Under the pieces are notes generated by a model, which was not told where the DNA came from, searched no databases, and saw only the letters and a program-made list of their open reading frames with translations. DNA of 64,000 nucleotides from Maratus speciosus (taxonomy: Eukaryota; Arthropoda; Arachnida; Araneae; Salticidae), in assembly GCA_963932465.1 (NCBI GenBank), contig OZ010786.1:272336411-272400410 (forward strand). Direction: 5' to 3'. Position numbers and translations under genes: made by a program. This document shows positions 1 to 11,980 of this stretch, piece by piece. How positions within the stretch are numbered: the first letter of the stretch is position 1; every line of letters starts with the position of its first letter.

Positions 1-547
1 AACGACGAGATACAATGTTATCGTATTGCAAATTTCAGCATGCAGACGATCCCCTAAGTTCAACATCTATTGAAAAAAAGACATGATTTCCAGCCAAATG
101 TTTTTTTTTTCGTTTCTGCTGACACAATTTGGTGATTACAATGTATGGAGTAATTAATCTCTCTACTCCTGTTTTTTTTTTTTTTTTTTTTTTTTGGGGG
201 GGGGAGGGGGGGGGGAGGAGACTACATATTTAAATGTAACAAAATTAAGTATCGTTTCCCGATTTAAAAATTATGTTTGATTGATTTTTTTCAAATTTAA
301 GACAATATCCTACTTGTAAACTACTTTTAATACAATTGAATACAATCTACATTTAAAACAATAATCTCGTTGTATACTGCTTTATTATTAGAACCCCTCC
401 CATTCTTAAGATAACTTTTAAAATTTATTTTAACTGCATTTTAAATCGTATTATCTAAAAAAACACAAAACATTTTCAAAGAAACAAGTCTCTTGAAACA
501 CTGTGATAGAATTATTCCTACAGAAATTGCCTAGAATTTTTGTGGTA
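1..547. other. AT-rich non-coding DNA with a T/G homopolymer tract
   Basis: No coding region or transposon end is visible here. The one distinctive feature is an uninterrupted T run at 172-195 that passes directly into a G-rich run at 196-221, broken only by single A residues. The same T-then-G arrangement recurs at 27,340-27,364. Confidence 0.6.
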
Positions 548-1660
548 CTTTGACATATGTCCAAATATTTTTTTTCAAACTACATATTTTCATTTATAGT
601 CAAAAAATCAATTTTTCAGCTTGCAATAATGCAGCTTGGGAATGAAGTTACTAATATAATGAGATATCTTCTAGAAAGGTTTTGCGACAAGATAAATATT
701 ATGATGAAGTTAATGCACAGAATAAAATCCAACAGTTGTTTATTTCGAAACTTACTGCTTTTTCTTTGAAATCTATTAACATAATAACAGAAAAAGTTTT
801 CATTTTGAAACTATTATTTAACAACATGTTTATGTGTCACGCAGCTGCACTAAAAAATGCAATCTATGTTCAAAATGCAATATTCAGAAGTAACAATTTT
901 GTTTTACTAATAGCTGCAAAAAGTACTCTGCTGAAAATCAAATTGCTTGCAAGCATATGTATCGTGTGTAGCATTCATTTTAGCCCATTGTCAGCGACAG
1001 TTTGCTGAGGAATAAAAATCATTTTACTCGCTTTTTTTCAGTTACTTTATCATAATGAAAGAAATGACATGTCAGTTTGAAATCGGTAGAAAATATAATA
1101 AGCCCAAATGAAAAACTACAGTTGAAAATAATTGAATATACATTATTAAATACAGTAATTTGCTTACGTTACGTATAATTTTAGAATGAAAACACGGTAA
1201 AAAATCCTTTGAAGTATCATTGATATTCTTAATAATTTTCTGTTGAAAATATTTTTGAAAATACATTTCCTAGAAAAAGTATTCTTTTGTTCCGAATAAA
1301 AAAATTTTGTATGAAGTATTCTGTTGAAAACAGTCTTATAGAAAAAAAATATTACTTTTGTGATGATTTGACATGTGTCCAAATCATGCTTATTTTTTTC
1401 GTCAAGCTATGTGTTTATTTTTGTTTTAAAAAAATCAATTTTCTACTTTGTAACAATATAGCTTAACAAAGGTGTTACTGAACAAAAAATACTACTTTTT
1501 ATATTTCATAAAAATAAATATTTTGTGGCAAGGAAATTATTATAATGATGTAAATGTAAATAGTGTCATATCTAATGTTTGTTTCTTTTGAAACTTACGA
1601 AATTTATTAATAGAAAGAGATGATAACTATCTGTTTTGAAAGCTTTGTTATTCATGTTGA
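548..1660. repeat. Diverged tandem duplication, period about 820 bp
   Basis: The stretch from about 548 to 840 resembles the stretch from about 1365 to 1660. Both begin with a variant of TTTGACATRTGTCCAAAT, pass through a segment ending in AAAATCAATTTT, and later share a variant of TTTCTTTGAAATC or TTTCTTTTGAAAC. Weaker similarity also covers the sequence just upstream of each copy. The copies have diverged by substitutions and small indels, so this is an old local duplication or two fragments of one interspersed repeat. The short ORFs here are not conserved between copies, which argues against coding function. Confidence 0.45.
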
Positions 1661-2526
1661 ATGGTGTGAAAATAAACAAACTTTTTATAATCTACAATTG
1701 CTTGTCAAATTTTAATAAAGATTCGATGCATTTATTTTTATAATCTACAAATGTATTAAACAAAGCATAGTAAACAGAAAATGCACAAATCATAAAAATT
1801 GCTTGTTGTTATTAGATTAAAACGTATTTAGATTCTAAAAATAATTTCTGATTTAGAAAAAAAAAATGTGTGAGTGTGAATTCGATCTACAGTATCAATT
1901 TTGACGCATTTCGGTTACATTTTGTTAATTAATTTAACAAATGTCTTGCGATATTTAACACTGAAATTAACTCATTATAACGAAGGGACATAAATCAATT
2001 TTGAAAATGTTACAATAAAGGAAAAAAAGTCAAAAGAATACGGTCAGCGTTTGATAATGATACGCTTTCAGTTTATTGTTATGTGGCATTTTTTTATTGT
2101 AAGATAAAGAAAAGATTTTCTATTTGAGAATTTAAAATATTAATCACAACATTCATGCATCAAAAATATTTTTTAAATCATCAACAATCGATAAACATTC
2201 TTTTGAAATAAGCTGTATTTAAACGCATTACTTCTTCATTATTTGATAATGTGACAGCTGTAATTCTGCTATACATAGAATTTGAGATATATTTTATCTA
2301 TGATGATAGCTAGAGAAACAATGAAATAAATAATCTCTAAAAATTTTAAAAAATAAAGAGTAATTTAAAAATTATAAATCTTCAAAGTATTTTTGGCCTC
2401 TTTTGGAATATCCTTGTGCTAAAAATTTGTATCATTTACTCTTTATGCCCGATGGTATCAGTCAATATTTTAATCAGCAGTATATATTAAGCAACAAGTT
2501 GCAATTCATTTAGTAACCAAATTACT
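1661..2526. other. AT-rich non-coding stretch
   Basis: I see no gene, no recognisable element end and no repeat structure beyond simple A/T runs. Confidence 0.5.
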
Positions 2527-2530
2527 TTAA

Positions 2531-3775
2531 CCCTTTATGCCCAGACAGTACTTTAAAGTGCCATAGTATTCTATCCGAATTATAACACACTCATTGAATC
2601 CATTCGGAATGGTGCTTTTAGGAAACAACAGTAAATACTTCCCTTCACCATCACTAGATAGCAATAGCGGTTCCAGTCAGCTGAAAATTGTTTACGAAGC
2701 TATTTAGCGCGTGTTAAAGTCAATTTTGCTTCCGTTTTCTTGTCTGACATGCCACCACAAACTTTTTCTTGGAAACACCTTACATTTTAAAGGTAAGGTT
2801 ATCATATTTTTTCTCTTGTTTTTAAATATATACCTTGACAACATGGTATGCTAAAAAAATTAATTTTCAGTTTGCTTACTTTCCAAAGCACTTTTCAAAG
2901 CGATACTTTTGAGTACCGTCGGCACTAGGTTGAACAGGATTTTTACTGAGATTTTTATCATTTGAATACATATATATGGTACATAAAAATGTATATATTT
3001 AGATAGCTGCCAACGGGTTCGGATTTTTCATACCATAAAAATTTAATAGTAATTTTTTCCTAATTGAATCACAGAACCTCGAGTATTTATAAGAATTAAA
3101 TAAGACGGAAATTTCTACTAAATTTTAGTGGTAAGAAAAATCCGTACAAGTTGGCAGCTATGTATTTACTTGGGATGCATGGGTCAGGTGGATTTTGATA
3201 CAATGTAGGGGACGGTATTGCATGATTTATGTTTGACATTGAAACATAAAGTAAAAAATATGTTATTTTTATCTTTAGAAAAAAATATTGTATTTTTATA
3301 AAACAAAATGGAAAAAAATACAAATTAGATAAAAAAAATCTAAAAACATCTTTTAGCTTTTTATGAATTCTTTTAAGTTTCCTACAACTAAAAGTTTGGA
3401 ACTTTCTTTCAGTTATGCTTTCCAACTGACGATAGTGTTACAACTATAGAATATTCTTCCAATGGCGAAATGCTCACTGATGATGCACGAAAAGCATAAC
3501 CATCTATATATACATCGTATATATACATCGGAGACACTAGATATGTGCATAAATAACATTAAAATAATAAAAAAAATTGGATATAATTTTTTTTCTAAGT
3601 CTCGATTTTTTGTCCAAGTGGTATGACCCAACGGTACCTTGAAGTACTACATCAAGTAATTTTTCATAATCTTTTATATGTAGTGTATATATATTCTAAT
3701 ATATCATAGTAATGCAAGAGAGAAAAGTTTCGAGGAGGTATTTTTTTTTTAATTCATAATTTAGGATGTAAAGGG
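2531..3775. mobile_element. piggyBac-like non-autonomous element flanked by TTAA
   Basis: The segment lies between TTAA at 2527-2530 and TTAA at 3776-3779, the target site used by piggyBac-superfamily transposons. The ends are inverted: left CCCTTTATGCCC, right GGATGTAAAGGG, so the outer seven bases match exactly as inverted repeats. A subterminal pair may extend this: GTACTTTAAAGTGCC near 2549 and its imperfect inverse near 3632-3650. At about 1.25 kb the element contains no recognisable transposase. The inverted repeats are short, so the call rests mainly on TTAA plus the CCC/GGG ends. Confidence 0.5.
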
Positions 3776-3779
3776 TTAA

Positions 3780-5041
3780 ACGAAAAGTGCATCAAAATAC
3801 TCTCAACACATTTATTATCTAGAAATGTAGGTCGGTTTAAGACAATCACAATTTCTGAAAAAAGAAAAGTTTTTATGTGTTTGGTGTACAGTTTACATTT
3901 TTGTAGATAAAGAAATACCGAATACATGTGATATTATTTTATGAAAATATTTCTTCCTTAATCTGAAAAATTGAAATATCTGTCACCCATATATGTTACA
4001 TTTCAATAAAAGAATGGTTGTACTCTACGGGTGCATTTTAAAAAGTAAAATGAGAATGGATAATATAGTGGTTTTGTATTTCAAGCAGTCGTTTAAGGCT
4101 GAGGTTTGTCTCTGTGATTTTTCTAAGCTTTAGTGAAAGTTAATTTAGAAGAACTTTACTTGAGTTATTTCAAAATCAAAATTTACATTTGTTTGGTTTC
4201 TCATTTAATCTGATTTATAAAATTTAGTAGCATTAAAAAAAGTATTTAAATTAAAACATAAAGGTATTCTTAACTTATAAGGATACAAAAAATACAGATG
4301 TCTGAACTAAGACGGAAACATTTTTTATCCATATGTTCGAACATTTTTCGAACATTGAATTTTGAATAACAAATACAAATAAGATCGTGTTACTTCAATT
4401 CTAACAATTTAAATTAATTTTATTCATCTGTAATATAAAATTTAGACAACTAAATATCCCTTAAATCATCTACAGTAACTTTATTAAGTCCTTTTAGATA
4501 CTTTAAAGTTTTAAAAAATAGGGCTATATTTATTTACTAGACGTCATTTTTCTTTTTGCTGTTTTATATGCGACAACATAATTCTTTAGTATTAAATATT
4601 AAAAAACGAGTTAGAAACCCGTCGAATTTCGACAAAAAAAGTACTTTAAAAGGAACTGTTACATTTATTTATAATAAACTTAAGAATTAATTACAATAAA
4701 AAATGTTACGTTGGTTAATGTAAGTCTTAAAACAAATATATTTTTAACCTAAAGTTACCAAAATACTATTTTCATTATCTTCAATTGTTCAACTTATTGA
4801 AAAATTAAAAATTATTTGCATAAGTAATCAGTAACATGTTATCAAGATCAGTATTTATGATGAAGTTATCAATTGCGGCTCTTATACTTGATATTACGGA
4901 ATGAAAAGTCTGCAAAAATTATTTCACTTTGAAATAATCACAGATTTTTTCGTCGTGAAATCTAAATATAACGTTATTTAAACCGGCTCAAAATTTACAT
5001 GCGTACATCTCATACCAGTATCGTATTCATCATTTAATCAA
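3780..5041. other. AT-rich non-coding stretch
   Basis: No coding potential, inverted-repeat ends or tandem structure could be recognised. Confidence 0.5.
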
Positions 5042-5815
5042 CGGTCAAAAGCGAGTATTACTCGCGCTGAAAGGGTGCCGTACAATAAATATATGAATTA
5101 TTAACTGTATTATTTAAAAAAAACCGTAGCTAAAAGAAAAATAAGACTTTGTAAAAAACTATAGAGTATAGGTTTGGGTATAGGTGTATATGCTAGAAAA
5201 GTATGAATGGGTATACCATAAAAGTTCAAAGAGATATGAAGCCAAAATATTATCATTATTGCTATTCTATATAACTCTTTTTTTTTAATCTTATCCTAAT
5301 CTGTTTATGATGAAATTAATTCGGTACACACGATAAAAGCAGTGCATGCTTAAACTTCATTTGGGGCTTTATAAAACTAAAGTCAGCGTAGTAATAATCT
5401 TTTCTTTTTACAGTGTAGCTAAAACAAAACCCTTATTGAAAATTTAAACTTTGCATTGTGCTAAGCGCGCTTCGAAAGTAGGTCGCAAAATTGCAACGTC
5501 GCCTTGGTCCGTGTCGCGTTTTAGATTTTTAATTTTTATAGATTTTTAATTAACTTTTAAAGACACGGGGAACATATTGAGAGATCCACTCAATGCAAAC
5601 TAGTCGCGAATCCCATAGTATTTAATGTGATTAATTTTAATTAAATTAGCCTGTTTTTAACAATCTTACGTTTATTGCTTTTATACTGCTATTGGCATTG
5701 CATTACAGAAATATATCATTAAAAGTTGGTATCTGGGCTTTAAAAGCCGATGGTACATGGAGTACGCCGCCCCTGTCATTATGTATGCCCAAACTATCCG
5801 TGTCTTTAAGGGTTA

Positions 5816-6798
5816 GGCAGCCTAAGAGAGACTGCTCAGGGCCGGCTAGGCCTGCCCCTTAGAGCTTAACGTCTCTCCCGGTATGTTCCCCGACACGTTG
5901 GGGGTCGTTAGTGAGTCCAGCCCTGTCCGGCCGTATGCAGACGGACAAACACAAAATGCTCAAGGGACGACGCTCACCCGCTAAGGGCGTCTATGCACCA
6001 CCGACCACACAACCCAGAATTTATTTGAAAAAGAACATAGTGGGATTACAAAAATTAGACGAATGCCTTCCCGCCAGGAAAACGCCTACTCGCGACAGAG
6101 GGCGGGAGTATAAGAACATTTAAAGTAAAAATAAAATAAAATAAATAATAATAATAATAATAATAAACATCACTGATCCTGGCCGCCGGGGTATGAACCC
6201 CTCTCGCGACAAGGGGCGGCAGGAAGGGAAAAGAATGGAATGCGTGGCACAAGTAAGATGGCACGAGCAAATACTCAAGCGTCCATTGGAGATGTAATGA
6301 TTTGCGTGGCACAAGTAAGATGGCACGAGCAAATACTCAGCGTCCATTGGAGATGTAATGCTTTGTGTGGCACAAGTAAGATGGCACGAGCAGATACTCA
6401 AGCGTCCATTGGAGATGTATCTCTTGATAGAATGGTCAAAAGCACGAGCAGAGGCTCTTGCGATCGTAGGAAACCACACATTGATGAGTAGGAGAATTTA
6501 CTGGAGCCTACAAAGAGGACTGGATTCTGGTGCTGTTTGAAGATTGATATGGTGGCAGTGAGACTGGATAAGCAGAACCAGGGCTTAAGTTAAGTTTGTT
6601 AAGTATGTAAGGAAATTGTGAATGTGTTTTAATTTGTTGAGTAGGAGGGTGCGGGAAAGGACGTTTTGGAGCCAGTTGGCTGGCAGTATGTCTGGACGCC
6701 TCAAGTGCCAGCGTTGCGTGAGAGTACAACTATAGTACGGGTGACTTATAGTGTCATCTTCACCGCAGACGCAAGTGGCAGTGGATCTTATTTTGAAA
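5816..6798. mobile_element. GC-rich insertion inside repeat copy A, unclassified
   Basis: Copy B reads straight through from AAGGGTTAATATCTCGG, whereas copy A carries about 980 extra bases at this point, so the segment is an insertion. It is markedly more GC-rich than its surroundings. It contains two related blocks, CTCGCGACAGAGGGCGGGAG and CTCGCGACAAGGGGCGGCAG (near 6089 and 6204), an (AAT)n microsatellite at about 6126-6165, and a three-copy tandem repeat at 6241-6423. Short ORFs cross it in several frames because the tandem repeat lacks stops. I recognise no protein domain and see no clear target-site duplication. Confidence 0.5.
6241..6423. repeat. Three tandem copies of a ~61-bp unit
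   Basis: The unit contains GGCACAAGTAAGATGGCACG and CGTCCATTGGAGATGTA. Copies begin near 6241, 6303 and 6364 and are almost identical, with one single-base deletion in copy two and changes at the end of copy three. The near identity suggests recent expansion. Confidence 0.8.
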
Positions 6799-7431
6799 AT
6801 ATCTCGGCTACTTACTGACGATTTTTTTCGAGAATCATTATCAACAATGCTTTTATACTTCTGCTACGATAGGTACCTCCAGCGCTGCTCAGCATCTTTG
6901 CCCGCAAATTGAAATTTTTTTGTAACAAAAAAATGCACTTTTCTCAAAAATTATGTGATCTCAGGTTAATCGCTATAGCTTTCTTACAAGGTTTAAATTA
7001 ACGCCTACTATCTGTATTTTTTTTTTCTTCGAAATTTTAGTTACAGTAGATTCGGAAATAGAGGGGAGGGGACATATTTTTATACTACAATTTTGACGAT
7101 AGCTCTGAACCCCCCCCCCCCCCCTAAAATTAAAAGAAATGTATTTTTGAGCGCAGCGTTGCGAAAGCTTTCGATATCCCACACGATATACAAAGAAGAG
7201 ATTTTGTTTTTTCAAGCAACATAGTCAGCCCCTCTGCATTTTTCCTAAACATATTTGTGAATGTTTAATAATCAGTAAATATGTGGGTCTATAACATATA
7301 GTCTTTATTACGTCCCCCCAATTTCGACTTTCCACATTCCATAGTTTACGAGCAAATAGCTGTGACAGACAGGCACAGGAGTGATGTTATAACGGTTGCG
7401 TTTTTACTTTTTAAGTACTGAACCCTAAAAA

Positions 7432-8419
7432 ATATTTTAATGCGCAATAGGTTATTAATAAATATATTTCCAAATTTGAAGTCGCATTTGTCAGTAATAC
7501 AACTATAATTTGGCATATGAACATTAGCCCTCATGACTTGAGAATCTAATATCAGTACCGGTGAGTAAAACTTCCAGAAATCCGTGTGTTTTAGACACAT
7601 TCGAGGTAAAATATTTAGTTTTATCAAAGAAAATTATCGTTTTTTCTTTTCATATGGCGTTATTTTTACTCGCTGAAGCATTTCATCTAGCGTTCCAAAC
7701 TCAGTATCGCCGGATTGAAACGGTATTGAAATGTAATAGATTTATAAACGAAAGTCCGTGTTTTTTAAAACATAACGCCATTTTCTGTCTACATTTTTTA
7801 AAGATAATTTTAACTGCAATGAGAAATTGTCATCTTAGATGATATAATAAATAAATATAAATAACCCCGATTATTCCTCTGCAACAACGGAAAAAATCCG
7901 ATTGAAACCGTTTTGAAGAAATGTGCTAAAAACCTGTTAAAATTAAATTTAAAATATAAAAATAGGAATTTTATAAAGTAGCTAGTGTGGCCACATCTAC
8001 AGATGAACAGATTTCATTTAAACAATAATTAGTAAAATTGGTTCAGTAGAAAGATCAGAGTAAATGACTAAAAAAATATAAAAAAAATAAAGCCTTGTTT
8101 CGTAAATATATAGATAATTTTATACTTTACTTTCACTTTCTATTGAACATAAATGATTTTCGAATGTATTTCAGATTGGAAAATATAAATGAAATAATTT
8201 AAATAACGTTTTAAATTTTTTCAACCGTTACCCGAATTTCTTTTTTCTGTAGTAAATACTGTACGTGCTTATGACTGATACTGAAAAAAAAAAATAATTT
8301 TTAGAGATAAAAAAAACTTTGTCGTTAATTATATTGTTAAAATACTACATTATCTGTTGCTTTCAGTAAATTTCTTCTCTAATTGGAAAAAAAAAGTCAA
8401 AATGAAATGAAATTAAAGG

Positions 8420-8464
<45 letters not shown>

Positions 8465-9207
8465 GTTTTTATTATTGCTTTGGATTCATAAGTCACAAAA
8501 GTGGCTGCTTGTAAACTTCAATTTTCATTTTTAAACCGATTTACTTCAAGATATAGATTATTTCTTTTTTATTTAAAAGGGAATTTTCAACAAAATATAG
8601 ATTTTTTTAACAGATTACTCATGAAATATTTCCGACAGCATGCATTAACAGCTTATCAGCATATGTGTGTGTAAACATACATTTCACATATTTCACACAA
8701 ATTTCTAAGTGATTTTAAAAAATTACGTCTCGTCAAAAATACACAAGCAACAGAAGACTTTCTATCCTTTTTCTTCAGTACTGCAAATATATACTTCACG
8801 TTTTATGTAACAATAAAAATGCACATTTTATGGACAATGGCATTTTATTTTAACAGAATAGTGTTTCTCTTACGAAGTGCGTAAAAATAAACAAAATCTA
8901 AAGCTGAAATATTTGACGAAAGAATTTTTATCGCAAGACACACGTTTTAAAAATGTTTATGTGGTAGATTCAATTTTAGACGTAAGAATTTAGTCCTTGG
9001 AATAAACTTTGAAGATTCTGTAATCAAGGAACATTTACTACATTGAATAAGTATTAAAAATAGATAAGTATGGAATAAAACTTACGAAATAATTATTACA
9101 TTTTTAATTAAACAATTTTTGTATAATTTTCTGAAGCGAACACTACATTTACTCTTTAAAAAAATTTATATACTTTTTTCTTCGTTGCATATAAATCTCC
9201 GAGGATG
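7432..9207. other. AT-rich non-coding stretch with long poly(A)
   Basis: No gene was recognised. A poly(A) run of more than 40 bases ends at about 8463. It could be the tail of a decayed retrotransposed sequence, but I recognise no coding or SINE sequence upstream of it. Confidence 0.5.
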
Positions 9208-9660
9208 CACTGGGAAAACAAATATACAGCCTTCACCTAGAATGAATAGGTAGTCATTTTCTGTATCCCTAAACTAGAAATATAGATTTCTGAGTTATGT
9301 GAATAGGGTAATGAACTAAGTTGAATAGACGAAATGATCTAGAATTTCTAGTCTCTTATTTTCTAGGTGACGAAACGATAAGGAATCGTTTCAATAACGA
9401 GAAATTATCGCTTAATTTCTGGAATGGTTTCATAAACAAAAATTATAGTTACTAAAACTAACCTCTTGTGTTCGCATCTATTTGCAGGGTTTTTAAATAT
9501 GTTTGATCACGTGAATATAGGAAAACGCTCTTGAATTCTACTAGGATACTCTAGAACTCGCTATCAAAGGGAACTAGAATTTATAAGCATGACATGGAAC
9601 TATTTTTTCTAGAGCCACAATTTAGATTCTAGATGCCAGAATTATATTTTTTTGTCAGTG
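9208..9660. mobile_element. Possible short inverted-repeat element with CACTG ends
   Basis: The left end CACTGGGAAAACAAATATA and the right end TATATTTTTTTGTCAGTG are imperfect inverted repeats: the first five bases match exactly, and the next twelve or so match with one gap and a few changes. The interior is rich in CTAG and TTCTAGAA-like motifs. I see no clear target-site duplication, so the element and its boundaries are tentative. Confidence 0.3.
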
Positions 9661-9904
9661 TAGAACATATAAAATCTTCTGTCTTTAGGCTACTGATGCC
9701 TAAAAATAGTAGATTTGATGCAATTTATCTTCTTTCATTTTACATCAGGGTAATTTAATATATTTTATCACACCCCATTCGTAAAGTTTATTCAATTATA
9801 CTTATAATATTCTGTTTGAGGACTCCATTTTTTTGATCAATACATTTTTTTATAATTCGAGGTTTAAATTTCAAACCACTTGTAAATGAGACTTTGAAAA
9901 TATG

Positions 9905-10906
9905 CAGGGTTGAAACAAAACCCGGTTTTTTCGAAAAAAAAGCGGTTCATTGGGTTTAAATCAGTTTTTTTGGTTTAAACCGGTTTTTTTAAAACATCCT
10001 TTCTTATTGTATATATTGATAAAAATAGACATTGTTGGATATATAAGTAGTATAACTACATTTGATAATAATTTAAATTAAATAATTAGTCAATTTAATT
10101 AAAAAAATTCATATTTTAATTTAAACAGTATTAGTAACAGTCTTATATTCAAAGAACAAATTGCTCTACACAGTGAAACATTGATATCCTGAAATTGTTT
10201 ATAAACAATCTTTTGATTACTAATAATAAACATTTGATGTAGTTTGATGAATATCATATTCTTTTCCACAGTTATTCAAAAAATAAATTTCAAATACTTC
10301 TTGGGGGTTTGTTTTTTGAGTGACAATTCGAAGTCAACATTTTTGGTCATTAGATTCAGCAGATAGTAGAAAACAACAAAAAAATAGATTGGTATTATTA
10401 AAATAATATAACTAGCACACAAATTTTTAATACTCTCTTATTTGACTTCATATTTTGATTTTAATTCTTAAAGATAATCTCCCTAATCAAGAAAATTTTC
10501 TTTTACTGCTTGACCAAAATCTTAAAGATCATCGTGTTACATTATTATTTACTTTAAATAATCTCAAATTTTTTAAATGAAAATATTTTATATTAAATAT
10601 TGAAAAATTTAAATCTATTTTATCTTTGATAAATTCACATGTTTTAAGCTTTTTCTTTAGAGCAACAGAAATGTTCATCAGCACATACTAATTTTCATTC
10701 TGTACATAAAAGAACTTCATTTAGACCCACTATATCTTACGCTTATTGCTAAAATAAAGTGTTAAAAGTAGCAACTATTTATATCCATTAATTTGAAACA
10801 CTTAAATTATAAAGAAAAAAGAGAAAGTGTCATTAGATTTATTTTAAAAAAACCAGTTGGTTTAAACCATGGTTAAAACCGATTGATTTAAACCGTGCCA
10901 ACCCTG
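9905..10906. mobile_element. Non-autonomous hAT-type element, 1002 bp
   Basis: The ends are CAGGGTTGAA on the left and GCCAACCCTG on the right, an inverted pair typical of hAT transposons. The flanking 8-mers AAAATATG (9897-9904) and GAAATATG (10907-10914) match at 7 of 8 positions, fitting the 8-bp target-site duplication that hAT elements make. Subterminal regions on both sides are rich in GGTTTAAACC-like palindromic motifs, plausible transposase-binding sites. No transposase is present, so movement would have needed a transposase supplied from elsewhere. Confidence 0.75.
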
Positions 10907-11369
10907 GAAATATGTTTACCAGCTTTTCAATATAGTCTGTTAACATATTTCAGCATAGTTGGAAAATTCTTCGTTTTGTCTATCTGTATGTCTGCATGTC
11001 TTATAACTCTCATATGTATACTCAGATTGACATGTAATTCATATATGTTATTGGGGTTTTCGGAACATGTTCTCTATTGAAAATGATATGTGTAGCATCT
11101 ATTAGTTCATTTAAGCTACAGATAAAAGAAATTTGTTGCATTGTGCTCATTTTCATAAGTAAATAATGATTATGGTTAAAGCCTTAACGTCCCCCTTCCC
11201 CCCAAAAAATCAGTCATATTTTGTATTGAACCGTCTTATATCTCAACAAAAATGCACATTAAAAATTTGGTTAAGAAACCTAAATACAATCAGTATTTTT
11301 CCTACTAAAAATGTGCACATATGTGTTCTCTAACTTGTTTAAGTTATTATTAATATTCATTAATTTTAA

Positions 11370-11587
11370 CCCTTAACTAGAAACGTGAAAATCCCGCGCA
11401 CAAACAGAACACTTAATAATTTACCAAATAGTGAACTTAAACATTTAATCTTTAATAGCAATGCATTAGCAGGACCAATTTTTTAATATAACAGCATAAA
11501 AATTAGTTTGGAATGTCGGAGAGAGAAAATATTAAGGGCAGATATGTAGACGCAAAGATCTCAGAGATGTACGTTTCCGGTTAAGGG
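11370..11587. mobile_element. 218-bp piggyBac-type MITE with TTAA target duplication
   Basis: TTAA occurs at 11,366-11,369 and again at 11,588-11,591, immediately outside inverted repeats CCCTTAACTAGAAACGT (left) and ACGTTTCCGGTTAAGGG (right), which match at 15 of 17 positions. TTAA duplication with CCC ends is the piggyBac signature. The element is too short to encode protein. Confidence 0.8.
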
Positions 11588-11980
11588 TTAAGTACTTTTA
11601 AGATTCATAAAACCCATCAACATGATTACATATTAAACTTCACATAAAAAGCACAAGTAAAATTAACTAAAACTGCTTGCATGTGCATACATATAATATA
11701 AAATTATTTAAAATATATTTAAATACGTTAAAAATTCATTAAAAAACCAAAACGTTTTCAGCCAATCCACACGGACATCTTCAGTGGTTATTTAAATGCT
11801 GTTTTTTATTTTCTCTTTATACTTAAGCGTCTAGGAGTGACCATTGTAATTTAAGGGTGGTACGGAAGATAAGGTGGCACAAAAAGGTATTAAAATTTAA
11901 CAAAACAAGTCTTCATCTATTATGTAGCAATTATTTCCAAACTCCATAGATATCATATGACAATGCATCGTTACAAAGTA

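Larger units (their letters stand above)
5042..7431. repeat. Interspersed repeat family, copy A (about 1.4 kb without its insert)
   Basis: This copy aligns by eye over its full length with 26,170-28,575. Landmarks in order are a small hairpin (GCGAGTATTACTCGC), a segment with CGTCGCCTTGGTC, one with GTACGCCGCCCCTGTC, one with ATATCTCGGCTA, one with GTAGATTCGGAA, and a terminus ending in AACCCTAAAA. Near the left end AGGGTGCCGTAC (5072) is an imperfect inverse of the right terminus GTACTGAACCCT, suggesting short terminal inverted repeats. The copy is interrupted at 5816-6798 by unrelated DNA that copy B lacks. No protein is encoded. It is probably a non-autonomous DNA transposon, but I cannot assign a superfamily. 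Confidence 0.6.

Noticed and set aside
6055..6540. Several overlapping ORFs on both strands with repeated WHEQIL- or CHLTCAT-like motifs
   Set aside because: They only reflect the three-copy 61-bp tandem repeat, which is free of stops in several frames. No domain is recognisable and the frames contradict each other.
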